DNA from: Gammaproteobacteria bacterium
Lineage (GTDB): Bacteria > Pseudomonadota > Gammaproteobacteria > Arenicellales > JAHEKD01
Direction of reading: 5' to 3'
NCBI GenBank assembly: GCA_024638545.1
Contig: JAHEKD010000126.1
Span: 1 to 7,094 of the forward strand
DNA length: 7,094 nucleotides
This document shows, in pieces, positions 1 to 5,338 of this stretch. The position numbers and the translations under genes are program-made. The notes beneath the pieces are model-generated. The model was not told where the DNA came from and searched no databases. It saw nothing but the letters and a program-made list of their open reading frames with translations. How positions within the stretch are numbered: position 1 is the first letter of the stretch; every line of letters starts with the position of its first letter.

Positions 1-1665
1 GATACTCAGGTGGAACTGGATCAACTCACCCTGACAGGTGGCAATAGTCTTAGATCTGGCGGCGGGATTCATGTTTATATCTCAAACACCACGTTGAGTA
101 ACAGCACGGTCTCTGGCAATGCGGCTAGTAATCGAGGCGGCGGGATTTATGGTGGTGGTACACGTGTCACGCTGACTAACAGCACGGTCTCGGGCAATAG
201 TGCAGCAAGTAGTGGCGGTGGGATTTCTGTTGATTTCTATGCAACCGTCACGCTGAATAACAGCACGGTCCTGGATAATAGTGCAGGAAGTAGCGGCGGC
301 GGGATTTCTAATGGTGGTTTCACATACGTCACGCTTACGAATAGCACGGTCTCGGGTAATACAGCTAATTTTAATGGCGGCGGGATTTTTACTCCTGATT
401 ATTCAGGCGTCACGCTGAATAACAGCACGGTTTCGGGCAATAGTGCTGGAATTTATGGCGGCGGGATTTATGCTTTTCGTTATTCACCCGTCGATCTCAG
501 AAATAGCACGGTCTCGGGCAATAGCGCTGAAAGTAATGGTGGTGGCATTGATGCTCGTGAATATTCACCCCTCTCGCTTGCGAACAGCACTGTCTCAGGC
601 AATAATGCTGGAAATGGCGGTGGCGGGATTTATGCATTTTTTAACTCACCCGTGAGGCTGAGTAACAGCATAGTCGCCAATTCCTCAGGCGAGGATTGTA
701 CTACAAATAGTAGCACCGCAACCGCGGAGACCGACAGCATCATTGAAGACGGCAGTTGTGGCACCACTGCATTAGCGGTTGACCCTGTTTTAGGCCCGCT
801 GGCCGATAACGGCGGTCCGACCCAGACCCATGCCCTGTTAGCCGGTTCGCCGGCGATTAATAATGGAACCGGCCCGGGGGCAACCGCGAGCGATCAACGC
901 GGAGTTGCCGCAGTAGGCGTACGCGATAGCGGTGCCTATGAATTTAGCGGTGCCATGAATGTACTGACTTTAGAAAAACTGATAAATCATAAGCCAAGAG
1001 AAAACTCGGCACAGGCGGCCGAATTGCTGGCCGGTACACGCTACCGGGTGGACTATAAAGTCACCAACAACAACCCCGGTCGGATCTACCGGGTTCGGGT
1101 CTTTGAAGACGGTGAATTAGTGTGTAATCTCTATGACATGATGCCGGGACAAACCAAGCAGCCGTATAGCTGCGCAAATTTTCAGGATGTATTGGCCGGA
1201 CTTAACAACGTTCCGGCAAGCGTCACCGCCAAAGTTTCCGGCACCGGTGAAAACCTGGCGGATCGAACTAATGCGTATTATCTCGGTTTCGACGACCAGC
1301 CGGGCAAACTAAAAGTCACCCATTATGTAAATGAAAGCAACGCGGATACACAAGCGACAGCCGTTACGGTGAATGGTGATATAGCTGAGATCGTCTTCCG
1401 TGTTGAAAACACAGGCGGTATCAAACTTTACCGTGTTAATACCTTTCACGATCTGGCGAGTCCGGTGAACAGCGGCTGGCAGCATCAGTGCTTTATCGGC
1501 ACATTAATGCCCGGTGAGGTCCGCTATTGCAAACGTACGATCGATGTCACACACACAGGTTTAAACAAAGCATTTGGGCGCGCCCAGGGTGAAGATGCAA
1601 ATGTCAAACCCACTGGTTTTGTGAATGCGTCTAACCCGACCTATTTTAATGTGGTGTTGCCTTAA
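1..1665 (+). CDS. Beta-helix repeat surface protein with choice-of-anchor-Q-like segment (5' end outside window)
   Basis: The frame is open from the first base (GAT ACT CAG GTG), so the N-terminus, including any signal peptide, lies upstream; the GTG at 10 is probably internal. From 58 to about 699 there are eight units beginning GGGI and carrying an NSTVSGNSA-like core, the pattern of polymorphic outer-membrane/right-handed parallel beta-helix repeats. Bases 769-945 encode DPVLGPLADNGGPTQTHALL, SPAIN and DQRG...DSGAYEF, typical of the choice-of-anchor Q family. From about 955 to the stop there are two related domains of roughly 110 residues. Each has a YRV strand, a Cys, an MPG turn and a second Cys (codons 1123 and 1171; 1489 and 1528), resembling DUF11/Ig-like bacterial surface modules. 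No autotransporter barrel, LPXTG or PEP-CTERM tail is visible at the C-terminus. The likely role is an exported or cell-surface adhesin-like protein; ligand and anchoring are unknown. A terminator follows the stop. Confidence 0.88.
   Translation, partial: DTQVELDQLTLTGGNSLRSGGGIHVYISNTTLSNSTVSGNAASNRGGGIYGGGTRVTLTNSTVSGNSAASSGGGISVDFYATVTLNNSTVLDNSAGSSGGGISNGGFTYVTLTNSTVSGNTANFNGGGIFTPDYSGVTLNNSTVSGNSAGIYGGGIYAFRYSPVDLRNSTVSGNSAESNGGGIDAREYSPLSLANSTVSGNNAGNGGGGIYAFFNSPVRLSNSIVANSSGEDCTTNSSTATAETDSIIEDGSCGTTALAVDPVLGPLADNGGPTQTHALLAGSPAINNGTGPGATASDQRGVAAVGVRDSGAYEFSGAMNVLTLEKLINHKPRENSAQAAELLAGTRYRVDYKVTNNNPGRIYRVRVFEDGELVCNLYDMMPGQTKQPYSCANFQDVLAGLNNVPASVTAKVSGTGENLADRTNAYYLGFDDQPGKLKVTHYVNESNADTQATAVTVNGDIAEIVFRVENTGGIKLYRVNTFHDLASPVNSGWQHQCFIGTLMPGEVRYCKRTIDVTHTGLNKAFGRAQGEDANVKPTGFVNASNPTYFNVVLP
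58..699 (+). repeat. Eight tandem 78/81-bp coding repeats
   Basis: Units start at 58, 136, 214, 295, 376, 457, 538 and 619, each opening with GGC/GGT codons then GGG ATT (GGGI; GGC ATT in the unit at 538). The first two units are 78 bp and the next five are 81 bp; the eighth is divergent at its end. The best-conserved nucleotide core is around AGCACGGTCTCGGGCAATAG, while the segment between GGGI and the NSTV core varies. Each unit presumably forms one turn of a beta-helix. The near-identical cores make this stretch prone to unit gain or loss and to assembly collapse. Confidence 0.9.
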
Positions 1666-1710
1666 TGGTGAGGCCAGTAACAATCTAACAGCATAATCAC
1701 CTGTTTGACT

Positions 1711-1744
1711 AAAATGCGCTGGAGAAATTAGGGCATTTTTTTTA
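1711..1744 (+). terminator. Probable Rho-independent terminator of the repeat-protein gene
   Basis: AAAATGC (1711-1717) pairs with GCATTTT (1733-1739) around a 15-base loop, and the 3' arm runs into a T tract reaching 1743. It starts 45 bases after the stop codon. The stem is short and AT-rich, so termination may be modest. Confidence 0.6.
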
Positions 1745-1860
1745 TATATTAAATCAATAGAGCGGAACTGTATAACGAGTTTGCATCCTTTTAAAAACAA
1801 TAGTAGTCGCAAATATCAATGACTGCTTATCTGTGAATTCGTCGAAATTAAAACAAGGCT

Positions 1861-1894
1861 CGAATGGCTCAATTGGGCAATTCAGACCCATTCG
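1861..1894. repeat. Nested hairpin, candidate dispersed intergenic element
   Basis: CGAATGG (1861-1867) and CCATTCG (1888-1894) form a perfect 7-bp outer stem. The enclosed 20 bases contain AATTG/CAATT (1871-1882), a second internal inverted repeat. The right half, CCATTCGCAATGCA (1888-1901), recurs with one change at 3657-3670, and TTCAGACC-ATTCG recurs in related form at 3854-3867. The class is not identified. Confidence 0.5.
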
Positions 1895-2038
1895 CAATGC
1901 AGAATAAAAATCTGTTGAAAGTTTGATGGTTAATTTTTGGCTTCATAGGCAGTTCGATACTCTTTACTGTCATTAAAAAAACATGACATCATAATAGTTT
2001 TCTTCAAACCAGCCATTTATAAACGCAAATGTCTGACT

Positions 2039-2059
2039 CAATATCTATAAGAGATATTG
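2039..2059. promoter_or_regulatory. 8-bp inverted repeat, possible operator
   Basis: CAATATCT (2039-2046) and AGATATTG (2052-2059) are perfect inverted arms separated by 5 bases. The site lies about 85 bases before the oxidoreductase start and just upstream of its promoter-like sequence, a position suited to an activator or repressor. No adjacent dedicated regulator is visible, so the binding protein is unknown. Confidence 0.35.
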
Positions 2060-2070
2060 CCTTTTATCCC

Positions 2071-2103
2071 TTGAAAATATTTTAATTAAATTTCATTTAT
2101 ACT
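2071..2103 (+). promoter_or_regulatory. Weak promoter candidate for the oxidoreductase
   Basis: TTGAAA (2071-2076) and TATACT (2098-2103) resemble -35 and -10 boxes, but the spacing of 21 is too long. A 17-base spacing would use the poorer CATTTA (2094-2099). The surrounding DNA is strongly AT-rich. The promoter is probably here, but the exact boxes are uncertain. Confidence 0.3.
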
Positions 2104-2143
2104 ATTGATGAGTTAGATTCGGTTTTATAGGGAGGATAAATGA

Positions 2144-3040
2144 ATGGCAATCAAACTGGATGAGTCTGATCAGATAACCGTGATTGGTCTTGGCAACATG
2201 GGTAGCGCTTTAGCAGACAGGCTGCTGGCTACGGGACACGAGCTCACTGTATGGAACAGAACCGAGTCCAAATGTGACGCATTGGCAGATGCTGGCGCAA
2301 ATGTCGCGGGCACCCCTGCTGAAGCTATGAGCATGTCCAATACAATTATGATTTGTGTTTTAAATCATGAGGCTGTTCAATCTATCCTTTCCTCTGATGG
2401 CGTGGCAGAGGAACTCAATGGCCGGACGGTAATTCAGCTTACGGCACTGGAGCCTGACCAGTCAATAGAACAGGGCAAGTGGATGCGCAAACATCATGTT
2501 AATTATCTTGATGGCGGTATCCTGGCATTTCCTGCCGATATTCGCGATGGGGTCGCAAAGATTGCTTATTCAGGATTGAGAGACGTATTTGATAACGTTC
2601 GCCCCAAATTGGAATCGTTCGGACCTAATTCTGTTTTCATTGGCGAGCAAGTCGGTATGGCGCCTTTAGCGTCGATGCTTGTCTATGCCCGATATTACGG
2701 TATGACGTTTGCCTGCATGCATACAGCGGCACTGGCTGCCGCTGCCGGTATTCCGGCCAGGAAATTTCTCGATCTTACCGGCGGCGAAAAAGCGTGGCAG
2801 TTTATCGGACGGACGATGGATGATTATGTCACGATGACGGAAAAACGAGATTATTCCACGAACGAAGCCACGTTAGATATAGATGCTTCCGGCTATGATT
2901 TCTTTGTGCGCCTCAGTCGGGAGTTGGGTGTCGATCCCTCCTTTCATGAAATGATCGAATCGGTAATTTCCACGGCAATTGAACAGGGCCGAGGTAACCA
3001 GGCAATACCCGCTATTTTCGAAGTGCTAATTGATCATTAG
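2144..3040 (+). CDS. NAD(P)-dependent oxidoreductase, imine reductase-like (6PGDH/beta-HAD superfamily)
   Basis: The 298-residue length is normal for the family. The start ATG has GGAGG (2131-2135) 8 bases upstream; an out-of-frame ATG at 2140 stops after 7 codons. The N-terminal Rossmann domain (about 10-125) has GLGNMG at 15-20. NRTESK at 38-43 is an Arg/Lys pattern that in this family usually favours NADPH. The segment YLDGG (121-125) and the following YSG, FGP and GE blocks match the imine reductase/reductive aminase group. The C-terminal helical dimerisation domain spans about 170-298. The catalytic Lys of beta-hydroxyacid dehydrogenases is absent from GMAPLASMLVYARYYG (171-186), and the Asp/Tyr position of imine reductases appears to be Ser177. 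The substrate is therefore unknown; a C=N or C=O reductase is the working call. It appears monocistronic, and no terminator is obvious after the stop. Confidence 0.85.
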   Translation: MAIKLDESDQITVIGLGNMGSALADRLLATGHELTVWNRTESKCDALADAGANVAGTPAEAMSMSNTIMICVLNHEAVQSILSSDGVAEELNGRTVIQLTALEPDQSIEQGKWMRKHHVNYLDGGILAFPADIRDGVAKIAYSGLRDVFDNVRPKLESFGPNSVFIGEQVGMAPLASMLVYARYYGMTFACMHTAALAAAAGIPARKFLDLTGGEKAWQFIGRTMDDYVTMTEKRDYSTNEATLDIDASGYDFFVRLSRELGVDPSFHEMIESVISTAIEQGRGNQAIPAIFEVLIDH

Positions 3041-3150
3041 TATTGATATTTTCTGTGCTGTCAAATATCTTCTTTTCGAGAAAACGAATAGTGTAAAGAC
3101 AATTCGGGATGTCTCAAATGGGCAACTTTCGGAATTTTCCAGAATTTAAT

Positions 3151-3615
3151 TTACGCCCTTGTCCTGGATAATTCTGATAAAGCAGATTTAATTTGTCCAT
3201 CAATGGAATTTTCGATGCGTTTTACATCCTCAAAAGGTATTGTAATAGAGCAGTTCTGCGCCAGAATCTTGCTCACCTGATTTGTTATTCCTAACATTTT
3301 AGCTTTAACATTATCCGCAATGTCGCCCCAAATTCGTTCGACATCTTCAACAGATATCAGGCCTTTTCTGAATTCCTCATTTTGCATTTCAAGCTTATCG
3401 GCTAATTCTTTTTCTTTACGAGTGCGCTCAGTGTTGTAATCAAGCCCAGCCATGCTTCTATTCTCAAGAATGTCAGTCAACCTGAATAAGTGACGATAAT
3501 CTTCATTGTTAATAGGCTCTAATTTCCAACGCCAGACAGTACGTTCTGAAACACACCATGAATGAGCAATTTGTGGAACCGTTAATTTGACTTCAATTTC
3601 TTTGTTTGTTGACAT
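3151..3615 (-). CDS. Orphan phage terminase small subunit, Nu1-like DNA-packaging protein
   Basis: The protein has 154 residues from ATG 3615. A TTG one codon earlier (3618) is an alternative start, because AAAGG sits 7 bases before TTG and 10 before ATG. Residues about 11-31 form a winged-HTH-like segment (LTVPQIAHSWCVSERTVWRWK). It is followed by a charged helical, probably coiled-coil region (ERTRKEKELADKLEMQNEE), then ISVEDVERIWGDIADNVKAKMLGITNQVSKIL, the layout of lambda-gpNu1-type terminase small subunits. In phages such proteins recognise the packaging site and load the large subunit. No large terminase, portal, integrase or other phage gene lies in the window, so this is probably a remnant or a satellite/island gene. 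It is on the same strand as, and downstream of, tRNA-Met, in AT-rich surroundings. The family call rests on residue pattern, not alignment. Confidence 0.7.
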   Translation of the reverse strand: MSTNKEIEVKLTVPQIAHSWCVSERTVWRWKLEPINNEDYRHLFRLTDILENRSMAGLDYNTERTRKEKELADKLEMQNEEFRKGLISVEDVERIWGDIADNVKAKMLGITNQVSKILAQNCSITIPFEDVKRIENSIDGQIKSALSELSRTRA

Positions 3616-4001
3616 CAATTAAAAACCTTTCCGCTATTCAAACTGCGCGCCGCCGACCATTCGCAACGCAAAAGCGACCGACTAAGGACCCGTATCGACA
3701 TTTTTATAAATGTTAGTGTTCAAATTCACAGGAGTGGATATTAAGACGGTTATATTTGATGATAACTCTAGATATGATAGCCAGCAAATGAATGAATCCA
3801 CCAATTTCAGTTATCTTTACAATTAATTTATGTCTGAAATCTAATATTAAGGGTTCAGACCATTTCGTTGTCACCTTAGTAATACCAGACATAATTCAAT
3901 AAAATAAAGTTGAAATGGATGCGTGTGCGTCTAGGGTGCGTTTACATGAAAGTTTCATACTTATAAAATCAACAATTAACAACGTAACTCATTGATATTT
4001 A
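3616..4001. other. Non-coding interval between TerS-like gene and tRNA-Met
   Basis: There is no credible gene; the longest plus-strand frame noticed, from ATG 3914, is 26 codons without a ribosome binding site. The interval is AT-rich with a GC-rich patch at about 3643-3690. It contains a motif copy at 3657-3670 and ACATTT/AAATGT arms at 3698-3713. It also has GTCTGAA/TTCAGAC arms at 3832-3860, two GTGCGT copies 11 bases apart at 3925-3941, and ATGAAA-G-TTTCAT at 3946-3958. This would fit eroded mobile-element DNA beside a tRNA, but no attachment-site repeat was found. Confidence 0.5.
3832..3860. repeat. 7-bp inverted repeat with palindromic loop
   Basis: GTCTGAA (3832-3838) and TTCAGAC (3854-3860) are perfect arms around a 15-base loop containing the palindrome TAATATTA (3842-3849). 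There is no T run on either strand, so it is not a standard terminator. Its right arm continues as CATTTCG and resembles the 1881-1894 element. Confidence 0.45.
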
Positions 4002-4078
4002 TGGTGGCTATGGGTAGATTCGAACTACCGACCCCATCATTATGAGTGATGTGCTCTAACCAACTGAGCTACATAGCC
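4002..4078 (-). tRNA. tRNA-Met (CAT), elongator
   Basis: On the minus strand a full 77-base cloverleaf with encoded CCA is seen. Acceptor arms GGCTATG (4078-4072) and CATAGCC (4012-4006) pair perfectly. The anticodon stem is CATCA/TGATG with loop CTCATAA, giving anticodon CAT at 4044-4042, and the T arm GGTAG/CTACC holds TTCGAAT. The D arm and anticodon arm closely match enterobacterial elongator tRNA-Met rather than initiator tRNA; the perfectly paired first acceptor base pair also argues against an initiator. It has its own promoter just upstream. Its 3' end faces the phage-like gene, the side where tRNA-targeting integrases insert elements. Confidence 0.97.
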
Positions 4079-4098
4079 TTGTTCTGGAAGGGGTTCAA

Positions 4099-4126
4099 AT
4101 CATAAGCGTTGAGTTTATAAAGTCAA
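4099..4126 (-). promoter_or_regulatory. sigma70 promoter of tRNA-Met
   Basis: On the minus strand TTGACT (4126-4121) and TATGAT (4104-4099) are separated by 16 bases. Transcription would start near 4092, giving a leader of about 14 bases before the mature tRNA 5' end at 4078. The -35 box begins only 16 bases after the stop codon of the upstream regulator gene. Confidence 0.75.
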
Positions 4127-4141
4127 GTCCATCACGGCTAT

Positions 4142-4897
4142 TTATTTGAATGATTTTATTGTGCCTTGCCTGCGCATTTTTTCAAAGGCCTCTAGCTCCC
4201 ATGGGCGAATAGCGACGACCATTGTAGTACCAAAGCGCTTGCTAATGGGCAAGCTGGCATCCTCTGTCTCAAGATCACTAAATTCACTGATTAAACGTTC
4301 AATCCGCTTTTGAATAATTGCGTTCGAACTCGTCGAGAGCATGCCGGTAATGACGGAGAGCTTCTCGCCTTTTTGCTCAAAACTCGATGCGAAGAACTCA
4401 TTTTGTATTTTTTGATTAAAAAATCGCTGTATGGGTCCGTCAGGAAGCCAGGTAAAGTTGCGATTGACCAGCACCCTGATTCGATCACCCGCGAGTAGCT
4501 GCAGGAACTTCAATTTCTCAAGACGCTTCAGGTACCGCCTCAGAGTCATTTCTGAAATATCGTAAGTATCTAAAATATCCTTGAAGCTCCAGCGATTTAA
4601 ACACGATACAGCAACCAGAAACAGACCCAGGTCAGAAACCAGGTCCTGCTCCTGCTCATGTGTTAATTGAGAGATGAGGTTACTGTTATCCTGCATCATC
4701 AGGATCAGTTCGGAAAGCTCCATGTTCAGCATCTCGCAAATCCTGTCAAGCCGCTTAAGGGTCATATGCTCTTCGGCAAACATCCGTTTAATACTGGGCT
4801 CTGACAGGTTGAGCGTGTCGGCGACGTCCAGGTAGGTTTTTCCCTGTGCTCTAAGCGCTTTTTTCAGTGTATTAATCAATGATGCAGTCTGTGCCAC
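4142..4897 (-). CDS. XRE-family transcriptional regulator with second HTH domain
   Basis: The start is a GTG (4897-4895); the next in-frame ATG is at residue 39, inside the HTH, so GTG is preferred although no strong Shine-Dalgarno is seen. The 251-residue protein begins with an XRE/Cro-type HTH (about 8-66; TYLDVADTLNLSEPSIKRMF at 21-40). A hydrophobic helical stretch follows (86-100). A second winged-HTH-like segment (about 103-145; FKDILDTYDISEMTLRRYLK) comes next, then a helical C-terminal part (150-251) with no recognised ligand domain. It is probably a cytoplasmic DNA-binding regulator. It is divergent from the small exported protein gene and likely shares its control region, so autoregulation or control of that gene is a reasonable inference. 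tRNA-Met follows on the same strand with its own promoter. The regulated genes are not known. Confidence 0.85.
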   Translation of the reverse strand: MAQTASLINTLKKALRAQGKTYLDVADTLNLSEPSIKRMFAEEHMTLKRLDRICEMLNMELSELILMMQDNSNLISQLTHEQEQDLVSDLGLFLVAVSCLNRWSFKDILDTYDISEMTLRRYLKRLEKLKFLQLLAGDRIRVLVNRNFTWLPDGPIQRFFNQKIQNEFFASSFEQKGEKLSVITGMLSTSSNAIIQKRIERLISEFSDLETEDASLPISKRFGTTMVVAIRPWELEAFEKMRRQGTIKSFK

Positions 4898-4925
4898 GGC
4901 CGATTTTTAGTTTGAGTATCGTATT

Positions 4926-4956
4926 ATTATACTTTCAATCTATTATTATTAAACAA
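4926..4956 (-). promoter_or_regulatory. Promoter of the XRE regulator
   Basis: A perfect TATAAT on the minus strand (4931-4926) lies 28 bases before the GTG start. The best -35 match is TTGTTT (4956-4951) with a long 19-base spacer. The direct repeats TATTATTAT at 4922-4930 and 4941-4949 overlap the -10 box and spacer, and could be operator half-sites or simple AT-rich sequence. Confidence 0.55.
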
Positions 4957-4967
4957 CCAAATTTCGG

Positions 4968-5047
4968 TATAGTGTGACAATGGGTGCCACGCTGACAGGC
5001 GGCGGCATGTTATTCAGCATTGTTAATGATTATTTTGGTTCTAAAAC
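4968..5047 (+). promoter_or_regulatory. Weak promoter candidates for the small-protein genes
   Basis: TATAGT (4968-4973) is a good -10 match but lacks a clear -35 at 17 bases. Further down, TTGTTA (5020-5025) and TAAAAC (5042-5047) have a 16-base spacer. The first would transcribe both the 4980 and the 5090 frames, although its transcript would start almost at the 4980 ATG; the second would transcribe only the 5090 gene. The choice is unresolved. Confidence 0.3.
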
Positions 5048-5093
5048 TGTAAACACAAAATTGCGCGCACAAAGCGCAGGAGACCAAAAATGA
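4980..5093 (+). CDS. Possible 37-residue small ORF overlapping the next gene by ATGA
   Basis: From ATG 4980 the frame reads MGATLTGGGMLFSIVNDYFG and continues for 37 residues to a TGA at 5091-5093. That stop overlaps the ATG of the following gene as ATGA, a layout typical of translational coupling. Against it, no Shine-Dalgarno precedes the ATG, a leaderless or GTG (4974) start would be needed, and the peptide is not recognised. It contains the Shine-Dalgarno of the next gene. It could be a leader peptide, a real small protein, or chance. Confidence 0.25.
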   Translation: MGATLTGGGMLFSIVNDYFGSKTVNTKLRAQSAGDQK

Positions 5094-5323
5094 ATTTTAT
5101 TGGAATAACAGCTGCATTTTTTCTGGTTCTGAGCTGGACATTTACCAGCTGTGCCAACGATATTAATCTAAGCTGGAGTATGGCGACTTTGAAGAGCCAG
5201 GCGCTTACACAAACTGTGAAAATTGCAAAAAATCAAAAGTACCTGTCAATTAATCAATCTCAATCAAAACGCGTCTGGCACCTAATCATCGATCTACTCG
5301 ATCTTAAGAATTCAGATGATTGA
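5090..5323 (+). CDS. Small exported protein of unknown function
   Basis: The start ATG has AGGAG (5078-5082) 7 bases upstream, a strong site. The 77-residue product opens with a hydrophobic stretch (residues 4-20) ending FTSCAND. Cys21 could be a weak lipobox Cys (FTSC, with Phe instead of the usual Leu), or SCA|ND could be a signal peptidase I site. The mature part (about 55 residues) is polar with a basic central region (KIAKNQK, QSKR) and a hydrophobic/acidic tail (WHLIIDLLDL). No family is recognised. It is divergent from the XRE gene and convergent with ychF, ending 15 bases before the ychF stop. A TGCGC/GCGCA hairpin (5062-5078) abuts its ribosome binding site and might affect translation. 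The strong start signals make it likely to be a real gene. Confidence 0.65.
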   Translation: MNFIGITAAFFLVLSWTFTSCANDINLSWSMATLKSQALTQTVKIAKNQKYLSINQSQSKRVWHLIIDLLDLKNSDD

Positions 5324-5338
5324 CAAAATAAAAATAAC

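Larger units (their letters stand above)
1666..2143. other. Non-coding interval between repeat protein and oxidoreductase
   Basis: No convincing gene is seen on either strand. The interval holds the terminator near 1711, a nested hairpin at 1861-1894, an 8-bp inverted repeat at 2039-2059, AT-rich promoter-like sequence at 2071-2103, and the ribosome binding site of the next gene. A 20-codon reading frame from the ATG at 1864 runs across the hairpin and is considered incidental. Confidence 0.6.

Noticed and set aside
443..655. 70-residue frame inside the repeat-protein gene
   Set aside because: It is an alternate frame kept open by the periodic 81-bp repeats, with no ribosome binding site and fully inside a strong gene.
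1561..1812. 83-residue minus-strand frame across the end of the repeat-protein gene
   Set aside because: It is antisense to a well-supported coding region and to its terminator, with no recognisable domain.
1864..1926. 20-codon frame from ATG 1864 with an AAGG a few bases upstream
   Set aside because: It is very short and lies across the hairpin element; no support beyond the weak upstream match.
2114..4023. TAGATTCG shared by 2114-2121 and the tRNA-Met T arm, as a possible attachment repeat
   Set aside because: Eight bases are too short for a tRNA attachment core, and the match does not extend to the tRNA 3' end.
5288..5302. ATCGA/TCGAT hairpin near the end of the small exported protein gene
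   Set aside because: It has a 5-bp stem without a T run on either strand, inside coding sequence, so a terminator for either convergent gene is not supported.
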